Positions 40,687-49,327 of a stretch of DNA of 64,000 nucleotides are shown here, in pieces (the stretch's first letter is position 1; each line of letters starts with the position of its first letter). Source of the DNA: CAYNYF01 sp964401385 (lineage in GTDB: Bacteria; Planctomycetota; Phycisphaerae; SM23-33); contig CAYNYF010000002.1 of the NCBI GenBank assembly GCA_964401385.1, positions 1 to 64,000 on the forward strand, read 5' to 3'. A model generated the notes under the pieces. The model worked only from the letters and a program-made list of their open reading frames with translations, was not told the origin of the DNA and ran no database searches. Both the position numbers and the translations under genes were made by a program.

Positions 40687-41753
40687 GTGTCCTGCCCGTT
40701 GGACGCCTCGCCTTGCGCCTGGAGCTTTGCCACCTCAGCCGACAGCTTCCGCAACTTCTCCCGGAAGGCCGGAAGCTGGCTCAGCAAAGAATACACCCGC
40801 CGGGCCTGGGCCCGCGGAATCGCCGGGGCCCCCATCACGTCCTGGCCGCTGGGAACGTCATCCACGACGCCGGCCTGAGCGGCCACGCCCACGTTGTCGC
40901 CGATGGTCCTGTGCCCGACAACACCGCTCTGTCCGCCGAAGACGCAGTAGTCTCCGATGGTAGTCGAGCCGGCCACGCCCGACTGGGCCACGAACAGGCA
41001 GTGCCGGCCCACCCGGGTGCCGTGCCCGATGGCGACGAGATTGGAGAACTTCGTTCCCGCGGCAATCACGGTTGGGCCCACAGTGGCCCGGTCGATGGTG
41101 CAGCAGGCGCCGATCTCCACATCGTCGCCGATCTCCACCCAGCCGGCGGCGGGAATCTTCTCATGCCGCCCGGCGTGCGTGGCGTAGCCGAGGCCGTCCT
41201 GGCCGACGACGGTGCAGGCGTGAATGGCGACCCGATCGCCCAGAATCGTCCCTTCGTAGAGGACCACGTTGGGATACAGCACGCAGTCGCGCCCGATCTT
41301 GCAGTCGGCGGCCACGAAAACGCCGGGATACAGCACCGCGCCGTCGCCGATCTCCGCGTTCGCCCTGACCGTGGCGAACTGGGCCACCGCGACGTTGGGG
41401 CCCAGCCGTGCGGTCGGATCCACCCGGGCCAAGGCGTCCACCCCGCTGAAGGGGTGCTCGCGGAAACCGTATAGAAGCACCATCGCCTCGCGGAAGGCGA
41501 AATACGGATCGTCGCAGCGGATGAGGCTCTGGCCGGGCCCATCGTAGTCGGTCGAGACGATCACCGCGGCCGCGGCGGTGGTGGACATGAACTTTCTGTA
41601 CCGGGCGTTGGCCAGGAAGGAAACTTCGTCTTCGCTGGCCTCGGCGAGTCCGTTTGCCCCGCGGACCAGCTTCCCGGCCTCGCCGGAGAGGCTGCCGCCG
41701 AGCCTGTCGGCCAGTTCGCCCAGCGTGATTTCCTTGGCTTTGGCTTTGTCCAT
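40683..41753 (-). CDS. lpxD: UDP-3-O-acylglucosamine N-acyltransferase
   Basis: 356 residues. The N-terminal uridine-binding domain (EITLGELADRLGGSLSGEAG, FLANARYRKF) is followed by a left-handed beta helix of hexapeptide repeats. These contain the catalytic His segment in FSNLVAIGHGTRVGRHCL. The C-terminus is helical (FREKLRKLSAEVAKLQAQGE). It adds the N-linked acyl chain in lipid A synthesis. ATG 41753 is preferred: upstream in-frame residues to 41915 do not belong to the family. A TTGACG-17-TACCTT promoter ends so close to this ATG that the transcript might be nearly leaderless. Confidence 0.93.
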   Translation of the reverse strand: MDKAKAKEITLGELADRLGGSLSGEAGKLVRGANGLAEASEDEVSFLANARYRKFMSTTAAAAVIVSTDYDGPGQSLIRCDDPYFAFREAMVLLYGFREHPFSGVDALARVDPTARLGPNVAVAQFATVRANAEIGDGAVLYPGVFVAADCKIGRDCVLYPNVVLYEGTILGDRVAIHACTVVGQDGLGYATHAGRHEKIPAAGWVEIGDDVEIGACCTIDRATVGPTVIAAGTKFSNLVAIGHGTRVGRHCLFVAQSGVAGSTTIGDYCVFGGQSGVVGHRTIGDNVGVAAQAGVVDDVPSGQDVMGAPAIPRAQARRVYSLLSQLPAFREKLRKLSAEVAKLQAQGEASNGQDT

Positions 41754-41763
41754 GGCGAGAGTG

Positions 41764-41792
41764 AAGGTAATGCCGCCGGCGGACGGCGTCAA
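41764..41792 (-). promoter_or_regulatory. possible lpxD promoter close to the start codon
   Basis: Minus strand TTGACG (41792-41787), 17 bases, TACCTT (41769-41764). Transcription would begin about four bases before the lpxD ATG. There is no ribosome binding site, which fits a leaderless message, but the -10 is weak. Confidence 0.3.
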
Positions 41793-42005
41793 GGACGGTA
41801 AGTGTCCGCCAGCGACGGCGCCCGCCGACGGGCGGCTGCGGCGGGATTGTCCGACCCGCACGGCGCCTCGGCATGGTCGTGGTCCCGGACGGCCTTCGGC
41901 CATGGCCTGCGACATATCTACCTGTGGCGAAAGGCCCTGCCGGTGGCAGTCGGCCCGCCGAGCCGTAGTGCAGCGCCGCCGTCGGCAGGGAACAACTTGT
42001 AACCT

Positions 42006-42034
42006 TTGACGAAATGGGCATTCGCAGTTATGAT
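42006..42034 (+). promoter_or_regulatory. strong sigma-70-type promoter for the receiver-like/GGDEF operon
   Basis: TTGACG (42006-42011), exactly 17 bases, TATGAT (42029-42034). The predicted start near 42041 rules out the ATG at 42030 and supports the GTG at 42066 as the translation start. Apart from this and the lpxD promoter, the 312-base divergent gap (41754-42065) holds nothing recognised. Confidence 0.7.
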
Positions 42035-42065
42035 AGTATCAGAGCCGTGGTTTCTGGAGGCGGAG

Positions 42066-42518
42066 GTGAACCCATCCCGGCAAAAGCGTGTCGTGGCACT
42101 TATTGGTCCGGGTGCGCACCAGCCGGAGCTGCCTGATGCGGTCGAGGGGGTCTGCTGCACCAGCGGGTACGAGGCCGCGGCCGAGCTGCTGGTCGCTCCC
42201 GCTTCGGCGCTGCTGGTGGACCTGGGTCGAATCACCCGGTCTCACGTGCGCCTGCTGGACATCGCCGGGCGGGTGGGCGTGCCCGTTGTGGCGTTCGGGG
42301 CCATCTCGGCCACCCTCAACGGAGCGACGCTGGCAACGGTGCGACTGGTCAGCGCCGAGAACGTATCCGCGGCGCTTGCGGAGGTCCTCTCGGCTGCCGG
42401 CGTGTACGAGCCGTCCGAGCGGGACCTGGCCGACCGACCGACTCCGGCCGGGCCGCAGCCGCCCGCCGAGCGGCTCACGCGGGCCGAACTGGACGCCCTG
42501 ATCGAGGAGAATCAGTGA
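42066..42518 (+). CDS. receiver-like protein of unknown function
   Basis: 150 residues starting with GTG 42066, preceded by GGAGG five bases upstream. The pattern RVVALIGPG, then LLVAPASALLVDLGRITRSHV and VGVPVVAFGAISATL, alternates strands and helices like a response-regulator receiver. The acidic pocket and the usual conserved lysine are not clear, so it may be a degenerate receiver. The C-terminal ~40 residues are proline-rich. Its stop overlaps the start of the diguanylate cyclase gene (GTGA), so the products probably act together, for example with this protein controlling the cyclase. No known family recognised. Confidence 0.6.
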   Translation: MNPSRQKRVVALIGPGAHQPELPDAVEGVCCTSGYEAAAELLVAPASALLVDLGRITRSHVRLLDIAGRVGVPVVAFGAISATLNGATLATVRLVSAENVSAALAEVLSAAGVYEPSERDLADRPTPAGPQPPAERLTRAELDALIEENQ

Positions 42519-43756
42519 ACCAGGGCGACGAGAAAACCTTGCTGCTCTCAGATAAGCATGTGGCCGCCGAGCTGGCGTCGCTGATGCCCTCGGAGGACTT
42601 CGTGCACCGGGCCGACGCCTATGACGCCCTGGAGGAGCTCGCCCGCAGGGGGTATCGAGCGGTGATCCTTACCCACCCGTATCCGGAATTCGCCGCCCTG
42701 GTTCAGGCGATTCGCCGCCTCCAGCCGGCCGCGGCGACCTTTGCGATGTGCTCGCCGGGCGGCGAGGCCAACCTGCGCCTCCTGGGCTTGAAGGAACTGG
42801 ACGATTATTTCATCTACCCGCCTTCCAGGGCCGAACTCGAACGGGCCCTGCACCCCGGTCGGCCGGGCGTGCCGCCGGCCGGGGCCGCCCCCGAGCGGGC
42901 CGACCTGGCCCCGCAGGAAATCGTGCAGTTGGTTGAAGCGGCTAACTCCGTGGCCGACCTTGCCGAACAGGTTCAGCGGCTGGTGGGCAAATGGACCGGC
43001 CTGAACGTCCGCTGGGCCGGCGCGAACGAAGACCCCGGCGGCGGCGAGGAGCTCCTGCTGCTCGATGGTGATCCACCGTCGGTCCTGGTTACCGACAAGC
43101 CGGGTCAACTGGCGCCCGGGCTGCGGAGGAAACTTCAGACGCTGCAAATCCTCCTCGGACCCGTGGCCGGACAGGCCCGCCGGACCGAGACACTCCACCG
43201 GCTAGCCATTACCGATTACCTCACCGGTGCCTACAACCGGCGGTACTTCTACCGCTTCACGGATCAACTGCTGGGGCGGGCACAGTCCCAGCGGTCGCGG
43301 GTGACGCTGCTGCTGTTCGACATCGACGACTTCAAGCGCTACAACGACGCCTACAGCCATGCCGCCGGCGATCAGATCCTCCGGGAGGCGACCGCGCTGA
43401 TGAGGCAGGTCACCCGGGAGCACGACATCGTCGCCCGCATCGGGGGCGACGAGTTCGCCGTCCTGTTCTGGGACGCCGAGCCCCCTCGCCGGCCCGACAG
43501 CCAGCATCCGCAGGAGGCCTTCGCCCTGGCCGGCCGGTTCGTGGATGCCCTGGCCAAACACGAGTTCGACTCCCTTGGCCCCGAGGCAAAGGGCGTGCTG
43601 ACGATCTCCGGCGGGCTGGCAACGTTCCCCTGGGACGGGAACACTTGCCGGGAACTGCTGCGACACGCCGACGGGGCCCTCCACCAGGCCAAGGAGTCGG
43701 GCAAGAACGCCATCTACCTGGTCGGGCGGGGGCCGATCAATCAGGCTCTGCAATAG
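42515..43756 (+). CDS. diguanylate cyclase (GGDEF) with receiver-like N-terminus
   Basis: 413 residues. Residues ~1-115 look like a degenerate receiver domain (KTLLLSDKHVAAELASLM, RAVILTHPYPEFAALVQAI). A linker region follows (~120-220, perhaps GAF-like). The GGDEF domain (225-405) begins LAITDYLTGAYNRRYFYRF. The active motif is intact (RIGGDEF, 308-314), the metal Asp is in LFDIDDFKRYND, and the inhibitory I-site RxxD is at 301-304. It should make cyclic di-GMP with product feedback. The GTG start overlaps the upstream gene's stop. No EAL or PilZ gene is in the window. Confidence 0.88.
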   Translation: MNQGDEKTLLLSDKHVAAELASLMPSEDFVHRADAYDALEELARRGYRAVILTHPYPEFAALVQAIRRLQPAAATFAMCSPGGEANLRLLGLKELDDYFIYPPSRAELERALHPGRPGVPPAGAAPERADLAPQEIVQLVEAANSVADLAEQVQRLVGKWTGLNVRWAGANEDPGGGEELLLLDGDPPSVLVTDKPGQLAPGLRRKLQTLQILLGPVAGQARRTETLHRLAITDYLTGAYNRRYFYRFTDQLLGRAQSQRSRVTLLLFDIDDFKRYNDAYSHAAGDQILREATALMRQVTREHDIVARIGGDEFAVLFWDAEPPRRPDSQHPQEAFALAGRFVDALAKHEFDSLGPEAKGVLTISGGLATFPWDGNTCRELLRHADGALHQAKESGKNAIYLVGRGPINQALQ

Positions 43757-43829
43757 TAGGCCCGCCTGGAGAAAGCATAGCGGCCGGCCCGGACGATGGC
43801 ACGGGCGGCCATGCGGGGCAACCGGCCTG

Positions 43830-44807
43830 CTAGCGACTGTCCTCGAAGTGCCGCCAGACCTTTATCGCGTAGGAGGCGAAGTACGCCCCGTCGTCAGCGA
43901 TCGCGCCCGGCTGGGTCAGGCAGTTGGCCGCAACGGTCCCGTCGTCGCGCAGAGTCCGGACCGCGCCGTTACCGTACAAGACGTTGAACTTCTCGGCGTG
44001 GCACCATCCGGCGCGGACCTCGTAGGCGATCAGGCCCGTCTTGGGCACGGGCGGCTTGGAGTAATCCTGATACCAGAACGTATCCGCCATGACCGGCACG
44101 TCCACCCAGTTGACCGTGCGCGCCTGGTCGGTGTCAGGATCGATCTCGCGATAACTGACGTCCGTCCGCAGGTACGGCACGGTCACCAGGTCCTTGCCGA
44201 CGGGAAATGGAAAGCCGCTACCCGCTTCTATGTAGATCCCCAGCAGGCCGAGGCCGCTCCAGTTGGCCAGCTTGGGCACCTGGTCGAAGATGTCTTCGCT
44301 GTAGAGCATGCGCAGGCAATAGGTGCTGAACTTGGAACTGTAGGGAAAGTAACTTTTCGTCGGGTCGTCGGGCGAGCATTCGGCTCCCGGACAGATCAAG
44401 TGTCTCCGCGCAACCAGCCCGTCGGCCACGAGCCGTCCGAGATTGACGTTTTCCACGGCGTGCCGGGAGAAACAGTCCGGATCGCCGCTTTGACTCATCC
44501 CGCCCCAGTGCCCGCTGAGCGGGAGATTGCCCAAGTAGTCGCTGAAGGCAAAGCCGGGAAGCCGGTTCCGACGGCTGGCAGTGTAATGGTTCAGTCCGAC
44601 GGACACGGCTCGCATCTGGACGGCGCAGGCCGCCAGCCTGGCTTGCGCCTTGACCTCCGAAAGCGACGGGAGCAGCACCGCCACCAGCAGCGCGATCACG
44701 GTCAGGACGACCAGCAGCTCGATGAGGGTGAAACCGAGGCGCCGGCAACCGGCCGTATCCTGGACTACGGACCTCGCCGGCGCCTGAAATGACCGTCGGC
44801 CAAACAC
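43830..44807 (-). CDS. prepilin-type N-terminal domain protein (pseudopilin-like, DUF1559-type)
   Basis: 325 residues. A prepilin peptidase site precedes a hydrophobic helix: GFTLIELLVVLTVIALLVAV, cleaved after the first Gly with Phe next and Glu at +5. The long soluble part ends with KFNVLYGNGAVRTL, comparable to the H-x9-DG region of the abundant planctomycetal DUF1559 pseudopilins. Expected location is the periplasm, anchored to the inner membrane. The start is GTG 44807, with a weak ribosome binding site. Whether it joins a type II secretion or pilus assembly is unknown; no other pilus genes are present. Confidence 0.82.
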   Translation of the reverse strand: MFGRRSFQAPARSVVQDTAGCRRLGFTLIELLVVLTVIALLVAVLLPSLSEVKAQARLAACAVQMRAVSVGLNHYTASRRNRLPGFAFSDYLGNLPLSGHWGGMSQSGDPDCFSRHAVENVNLGRLVADGLVARRHLICPGAECSPDDPTKSYFPYSSKFSTYCLRMLYSEDIFDQVPKLANWSGLGLLGIYIEAGSGFPFPVGKDLVTVPYLRTDVSYREIDPDTDQARTVNWVDVPVMADTFWYQDYSKPPVPKTGLIAYEVRAGWCHAEKFNVLYGNGAVRTLRDDGTVAANCLTQPGAIADDGAYFASYAIKVWRHFEDSR

Positions 44808-44842
44808 CCTAGATCACGCCTTTCAGAATTGCAGACCCCTGT

Positions 44843-44871
44843 AGGATCAGGTGCTGCGTCGGTGGTGTCAA
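44843..44871 (-). promoter_or_regulatory. putative promoter for the prepilin-like gene
   Basis: On the minus strand a perfect TTGACA (44871-44866), 17 bases, and a weak GATCCT (44848-44843), about 35 bases before the GTG. Confidence 0.4.
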
Positions 44872-44995
44872 CATTATGTCACCCTAAATCGCCGCCGTTG
44901 GCGCAAAGCTTGTGTGTGATGGCGTTTTCGCCGCTCTCGGCGGCCGTGATTGCCGGGCGCGACAAAACTCGGGATGAGTTCAATCCGCCAGGCAG

Positions 44996-45024
44996 TTGAC
45001 TGGCGGGCCTCCGGCCGCTATCTT
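44996..45024 (+). promoter_or_regulatory. sigma-70-type promoter for the STAS protein gene
   Basis: TTGACT (44996-45001), 17 bases, TATCTT (45019-45024). Transcription would begin near 45031, about 30 bases before the ATG. Confidence 0.55.
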
Positions 45025-45059
45025 GTTAGTCAGTCCTCCAGCAACAGGAACGAAAGCGC

Positions 45060-45410
45060 ATGACGATTCAGAATTGGTCAGACGAAATTATTGTTGCCGA
45101 GATGGCCGACGACCCTCAGTTTGCCGACGAGATGGCGGCTCTGGCGGAGATGCTTGCCGGAAAGGGCGCCAACGTCGTGCTGAACCTGGGAGCTGTCAGT
45201 TTCATCAACTCATCGAGCATTTCCAGGCTGCTTCGCCTGCGAAAGCAGATGCTCGCCAGCGGCAAGCGACTGATCATTTGCGGCGTCAATGACCAGGTCG
45301 GGGGCGTCTTCGTGGTGACGGGACTGGACAATATCTTTGAGTTCACCAAGGACGTGGCGACCGCCCTGACGAAGTTGCAGCTCGCCCAGGGCCAAGCGAC
45401 CACGAGTTGA
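45060..45410 (+). CDS. STAS-domain protein (anti-sigma factor antagonist type)
   Basis: 116 residues. The STAS fold is seen in ANVVLNLGAVSFINSSSISR LLRLRKQML (read in two parts), where the serine in INSSSIS is at the site phosphorylated in SpoIIAA-like antagonists, and in GKRLIICGVNDQVGGVFVVT. Such proteins bind anti-sigma kinases and release a sigma factor. No partner kinase or sigma gene is adjacent. ATG 45060 with a GGAACGAAAG-type site. Its own promoter lies upstream. The partner could be encoded elsewhere. Confidence 0.85.
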   Translation: MTIQNWSDEIIVAEMADDPQFADEMAALAEMLAGKGANVVLNLGAVSFINSSSISRLLRLRKQMLASGKRLIICGVNDQVGGVFVVTGLDNIFEFTKDVATALTKLQLAQGQATTS

Positions 45411-45499
45411 TGGCGGCACGGCCGGTGAGTCGGCGCCAAAGGCGGCCTCGGGCCCGATCCGGCTGGCCGATGTCCTCGCTGCTGGCGGCTCATTTAGGC

Positions 45500-45527
45500 T
45501 TGCATCGGACGCGCCGGGGGCTATAAT
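45500..45527 (+). promoter_or_regulatory. sigma-70-type promoter for rpsU
   Basis: TTGCAT (45500-45505), 16 bases, a perfect TATAAT (45522-45527). The start would be about 40 bases before the rpsU ATG at 45575. Confidence 0.6.
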
Positions 45528-45574
45528 TCTGCTTTTCGGGCGGTTAGCCAAGAGAAAGGAACCGTGGATTTAGC

Positions 45575-45784
45575 ATGATCAGGGTCAAGGCCAGAGGCAA
45601 CGAATCGGTGGAGCAGATGTTGCGCCGGTTCAAGAAGATGTGTGAGAAGGAAGGTCTTACGAAGGACATCAAGCGCACCAGCTATTACGAGAAGCCTTCG
45701 GAACGACGCCGTCGCCGCATGCGCAAGAGCGTGAAGCGGCAAATGCAGGATGATAAGGGACGAGGCGGCCCGCGCTTTAGGTAA
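45575..45784 (+). CDS. rpsU: 30S ribosomal protein S21
   Basis: 69 residues, very basic. The S21 pattern is clear: IRVKARGNESVEQMLRRFKK, CEKEGLTKDIKRTSYYEKPS and ERRRRRMRKSVKRQM. It binds the 30S platform near the anti-Shine-Dalgarno end. AAAGGAACC precedes the ATG. Monocistronic by appearance, with its own promoter; no terminator was found downstream. In some bacteria S21 lies next to dnaG and rpoD, but not here. Confidence 0.93.
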   Translation: MIRVKARGNESVEQMLRRFKKMCEKEGLTKDIKRTSYYEKPSERRRRRMRKSVKRQMQDDKGRGGPRFR

Positions 45785-46072
45785 AGAGTCAGGGAGACCA
45801 TCAATCCACGAGCCCGGCCGCGGACGCCCCAGGCGCGCCGGACGGCATTCAGCGAAGTCTTCGGGGCTTGCCGCGCGGCGCCATGAGTTTTTCCCGGAAG
45901 GCTCCGCGATGCTGAGCTAGTTTTCGCCTCCCGATCTCCCTGAAACGCTCGACATCACTCTCCAGCGCCGCGAGGAGCCGTCTTTCCGGGCTTCGCCCGG
46001 GGACCCCCGGGGCAGGCGGTGGCTCGACCGGCGGAAGGCAATGAGGCAGCAACGGCATAAAGGAATATCGCT
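45785..46072. other. 288-base gene-free stretch between rpsU and hppA
   Basis: No gene, promoter or terminator could be recognised. A minus-strand frame at 45849-46058 has no ribosome binding site. Confidence 0.35.
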
Positions 46073-48817
46073 GTGATGGTAGAAGTCGACTCCGGTGCCC
46101 GCCGCAATCTCATTTTGTTGGGTCTTCTCGCCAGCTTGGTCGTGTTGGGCGTGGCCGGTGCCGCCGTAGCTGACGACGGTGCGGGGGGATCGTCCGCTGT
46201 CAGCTTGTCGGACTTCTCTCGTTGGCACCCCATCTTGATCTGGTGGGTGGCGCCGATCGGGTCGCTGGTTGCCCTGCTTTTCGCCTGGCTGTTCTACCGG
46301 CAGGTCAAGAGGGCCAACGAGGGCGATGAGAACATGAAGGCCATCGCCAAATACGTCCGCGAAGGCGCGTACGCCTACTTGAAGCGTCAGTACAAAGTCG
46401 TCCTCGTGTTTTTCATCATCATGTCGGCGGTCCTGGCCGTGATGGGCCTGATCGGCGTGCAGCACCAGATCGTCTTTGTGGCGTTCCTGAGCGGGGGGTT
46501 CTTTTCGGGTCTGTGCGGCTTTTTCGGGATGAAGACCGCCACCATGGCCTCCAACCGCGCCACCCAGGGCGCCAAGGAGAGTCTTAACCGCGGGTTGCAG
46601 GTGGCCTTCCGTGCAGGGGCGGTCATGGGGCTGGTGGTGGTGGGCTTCGGGCTGCTGGACATCAGCATGTGGTTCCTGATCCTGACCCAGTTTTCTCCCT
46701 GGCTGTACGGTGTGATGGGATGGGGTCCCTTCGAGATGTCCCTGGTGGAAGTGACGGTGGTGATGCTGACGTTCGGGATGGGGGCCAGCTCGCAGGCGTT
46801 GTTCGCCCGGGTCGGCGGGGGGATCTTCACCAAGGCGGCCGACGTCGGGGCCGACCTGGTCGGCAAGGTGGAGGCGGGCATCCCCGAGGACGACTCCCGC
46901 AACCCGGCTACCATCGCCGATAACGTCGGCGACAACGTCGGGGACGTCGCCGGCATGGGGGCGGACCTGTACGAGAGCTACTGCGGCTCGATCCTGGCCA
47001 CGGCCGCTCTGGGCGTGGCGGCGGCGACCTCGCTGACACTGGGCTTTGACGGCCAGATGCGACTGCTGGCGGCGCCGATGGTGCTGGCGGGCATCGGCAT
47101 CGCCCTTTCCATCGTCGGCATTTTCATGGTCCGCACCCGCGAAGGGGCATCCATGAAGCAGCTCCTGGGCGCCCTGGGATTGGGCGTGAACGGCTCGACC
47201 GTTCTGATCGCCGGCGCCGCCGGGGCGGTCTGCTGGGTGCTGCTGAGCGGGATTCATCCGGACCTGCACTGGTGGGGCGTCTGGCTTTCGATCGTCAGCG
47301 GACTGCTCGCCGGCCTGGTCATCGGCAAGAGCGCCGAATACTACACCAGCTACGACTACAAGCCGACCCGGGGCATCGCCGAGCAGTCCGAGACGGGTCC
47401 GGCGACGGTCATCATCGGCGGCGTCGCCGAGGGCATGAAGAGTACCTGGGCGGCGCTGGCGACGGTGATCGTGGCCATCATGTGTGCCTACGCCTTCGCC
47501 GGCGGCTTCTCCAGCCCGCCGCTGGGTCTGTACGGGGTGGGCATCGCGGCCGTGGGAATGCTGGCGACACTGGGTATCACCCTGGCGACCGACGCCTACG
47601 GCCCCATCGCCGACAACGCCGGGGGCAACGCCGAGATGACGCACCAGCCGCCGGAGGTTCGTCAGCGGACCGACGCCCTGGACTCACTTGGTAACACCAC
47701 GGCCGCGACGGGCAAGGGCTTCGCCATCGGCTCGGCCGCCCTGACCGCGCTGGCCCTGCTGGCCGCCTACGTCGAGGAGGTCCGCGTCGGTCAGAACCGC
47801 CAGGCAATGACCGCCATCGTCAAGTACATGCCCGAGGCGAAGACCGACCCCGCGGCCGGGTTGGGCAAACTGTTCTATCTGGGCAAGAGAAAGTTCGGCG
47901 TGAAGATTAAGGAAGGCGTCAGGCAGGGCTGCTTCGGCGCGTTCATGGCCGGGTCGCCCGTGCCCGAGAATTTGCGCGTCGGCCCGCTCAACGTCAAGCC
48001 CAGCAAGCCCATCTCGCCGGAACAATCGACGATAATGGTGATAACGCCCAAGACCGAAAAGGACTTCAACACTTTCAAAACCGGCTATGAGCGCGCGCCC
48101 GACAGAGTGGGCCCTGCCTACGTGATGCCCCCTGACCCGGGGCTGAAGATCGAGGACGACCGGGTGATTTGCACGCTCGTCTCCACCCGCAAGGCCGGCC
48201 TGGGGCGGTTCATGAGCTTTTACGACGTGACGTTGATGAACCCCAAGGTTCTGTGTGGTCTGTTCTCCGGGGCGCTGCTGGTGTTCCTGTTCAGCGCCCT
48301 GACGATGAAGGCCGTCGGCCGGGCCGCCAACGCGATGGTCAAGGAGGTCCGCCGGCAGTTCAAGGAGATCCCCGGCATTATGGAGGGCACCGCAAAGCCG
48401 GATTATGCCCGCTGCGTGGCTATTTCCACGGCCGGGGCGCAGAGGGAAATGGTCCTGCCTTCGCTGCTGGCGCTGATCGTGCCGGTGGCGGTGGGGCTGC
48501 TGCTGGACGTGGGCGGCGTTCTGGGCCTGCTGGCGGGGGGGCTGACCTGCGGCTTCGCCATGGCGATCTTCATGGCAAACGCCGGCGGGGCGTGGGACAA
48601 TGCTAAGAAGTGGATTGAGACGGGCCAGCTCGGCGGCAAGGGCTCCGACAACCACAAGGCCGCCATCGTGGGCGATACTGTGGGCGATCCGTTCAAGGAC
48701 ACCTCCGGGCCGAGCCTGAACATCCTGATCAAGCTGATGAGCATGGTTTCGGTGGTCTTCGCCGGCATGACCGTCAAGTACGGTGCCCAGATCGCCGAGT
48801 GGCTGCACCTGCAATAA
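46073..48817 (+). CDS. hppA: membrane-bound ion-translocating pyrophosphatase
   Basis: 914 residues, about 16 hydrophobic helices. It couples pyrophosphate hydrolysis to H+ or Na+ pumping. The catalytic core motif DVGADLVGKVEAGIPEDD (near residue 256), RNPATIADNVGDNVGDVAGM, DNAGGNAEMT and GDTVGDPFKDTSGPS are intact. GNTTAATGKG near 540 has Ala where potassium-independent enzymes have Lys, so a potassium-dependent subtype is likely. About 140 residues (~576-714) are inserted between two core helices, making the protein larger than the usual 670-780. Start GTG 46073 or ATG 46076; AAAGG upstream. An N-terminal helix ending VAGAAVAD may be a signal peptide. Confidence 0.92.
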   Translation: MMVEVDSGARRNLILLGLLASLVVLGVAGAAVADDGAGGSSAVSLSDFSRWHPILIWWVAPIGSLVALLFAWLFYRQVKRANEGDENMKAIAKYVREGAYAYLKRQYKVVLVFFIIMSAVLAVMGLIGVQHQIVFVAFLSGGFFSGLCGFFGMKTATMASNRATQGAKESLNRGLQVAFRAGAVMGLVVVGFGLLDISMWFLILTQFSPWLYGVMGWGPFEMSLVEVTVVMLTFGMGASSQALFARVGGGIFTKAADVGADLVGKVEAGIPEDDSRNPATIADNVGDNVGDVAGMGADLYESYCGSILATAALGVAAATSLTLGFDGQMRLLAAPMVLAGIGIALSIVGIFMVRTREGASMKQLLGALGLGVNGSTVLIAGAAGAVCWVLLSGIHPDLHWWGVWLSIVSGLLAGLVIGKSAEYYTSYDYKPTRGIAEQSETGPATVIIGGVAEGMKSTWAALATVIVAIMCAYAFAGGFSSPPLGLYGVGIAAVGMLATLGITLATDAYGPIADNAGGNAEMTHQPPEVRQRTDALDSLGNTTAATGKGFAIGSAALTALALLAAYVEEVRVGQNRQAMTAIVKYMPEAKTDPAAGLGKLFYLGKRKFGVKIKEGVRQGCFGAFMAGSPVPENLRVGPLNVKPSKPISPEQSTIMVITPKTEKDFNTFKTGYERAPDRVGPAYVMPPDPGLKIEDDRVICTLVSTRKAGLGRFMSFYDVTLMNPKVLCGLFSGALLVFLFSALTMKAVGRAANAMVKEVRRQFKEIPGIMEGTAKPDYARCVAISTAGAQREMVLPSLLALIVPVAVGLLLDVGGVLGLLAGGLTCGFAMAIFMANAGGAWDNAKKWIETGQLGGKGSDNHKAAIVGDTVGDPFKDTSGPSLNILIKLMSMVSVVFAGMTVKYGAQIAEWLHLQ

Positions 48818-48880
48818 TGCGTCGAGAGCGCGAGACGCCGGTCGAACCGGCCGGCGGACCGGGCGAACAATACCTCAGGA

Positions 48881-49327
48881 ATGTCCACGGACCCGGCAGA
48901 CATACGCCGCGTGAAGAAACCCAAGCCGCGGCCCCCCTCGCCGCGTCGGTTGGCGGTTGAGATTGCCCGAACGGCGCATGACCGGCACTGCGTCGACATC
49001 GCGGTGCTGGATTTGCGCGGGATCAGCCCGGTGACGGATTACTTCGTGATCTGCACGGGCACCTCCGACCGGCAGATGCGTTCCGTTGCCGAGGAGGTGG
49101 TCACCGAGGCGGCCAAATCCGGCCAGCCGGTGTACAACGTTGCGGGGCTGGATTCGACCAAGTGGGTCCTGCTGGACTTCGTGGACGTGGTGGTACACAT
49201 CTTCGACGCGGAATACAGGCGGCATTACGACCTGGAACTGATCTGGGGAGACGCCCGATCGGTCAGTTGGCGGCCGCCGCAGAGAAGGCACGCCAAAGAC
49301 GCGAAAGGGAACGGCGATGGATCTTGA
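48881..49327 (+). CDS. rsfS: ribosomal silencing factor
   Basis: 148 residues. The RsfS core is seen as CVDIAVLDLRGISPVTDYFV, ICTGTSDRQMRSVAEEV, GLDSTKWVLLDFVDVVVHIF and RRHYDLELIWGDA. RsfS binds uL14 on the 50S subunit and prevents joining with 30S in slow growth. An N-terminal basic extension of about 20 residues (RRVKKPKPRPPSPRR) precedes the domain. The last 11 bases overlap the following small gene. In many bacteria rsfS sits beside nadD; here it precedes argS. Confidence 0.92.
   Translation: MSTDPADIRRVKKPKPRPPSPRRLAVEIARTAHDRHCVDIAVLDLRGISPVTDYFVICTGTSDRQMRSVAEEVVTEAAKSGQPVYNVAGLDSTKWVLLDFVDVVVHIFDAEYRRHYDLELIWGDARSVSWRPPQRRHAKDAKGNGDGS

Noticed and set aside
44988..45012. CCGCCAGGCAG...CTGGCGGGCC palindrome resembling the 29-bp repeat
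   Set aside because: Only a short core is shared with the repeat family, and it overlaps the STAS promoter, so it is better explained as a promoter-proximal dyad or chance.
45849..46058. 69-codon minus-strand frame between rpsU and hppA
   Set aside because: Helical-looking sequence, but no ribosome binding site or promoter, and no similarity I recognise; it overlaps the hppA leader.
45917..47644. Minus-strand frame of 575 codons opposite hppA
   Set aside because: Histidine-, Gln- and Arg-rich shadow; the plus strand has intact pyrophosphatase motifs.
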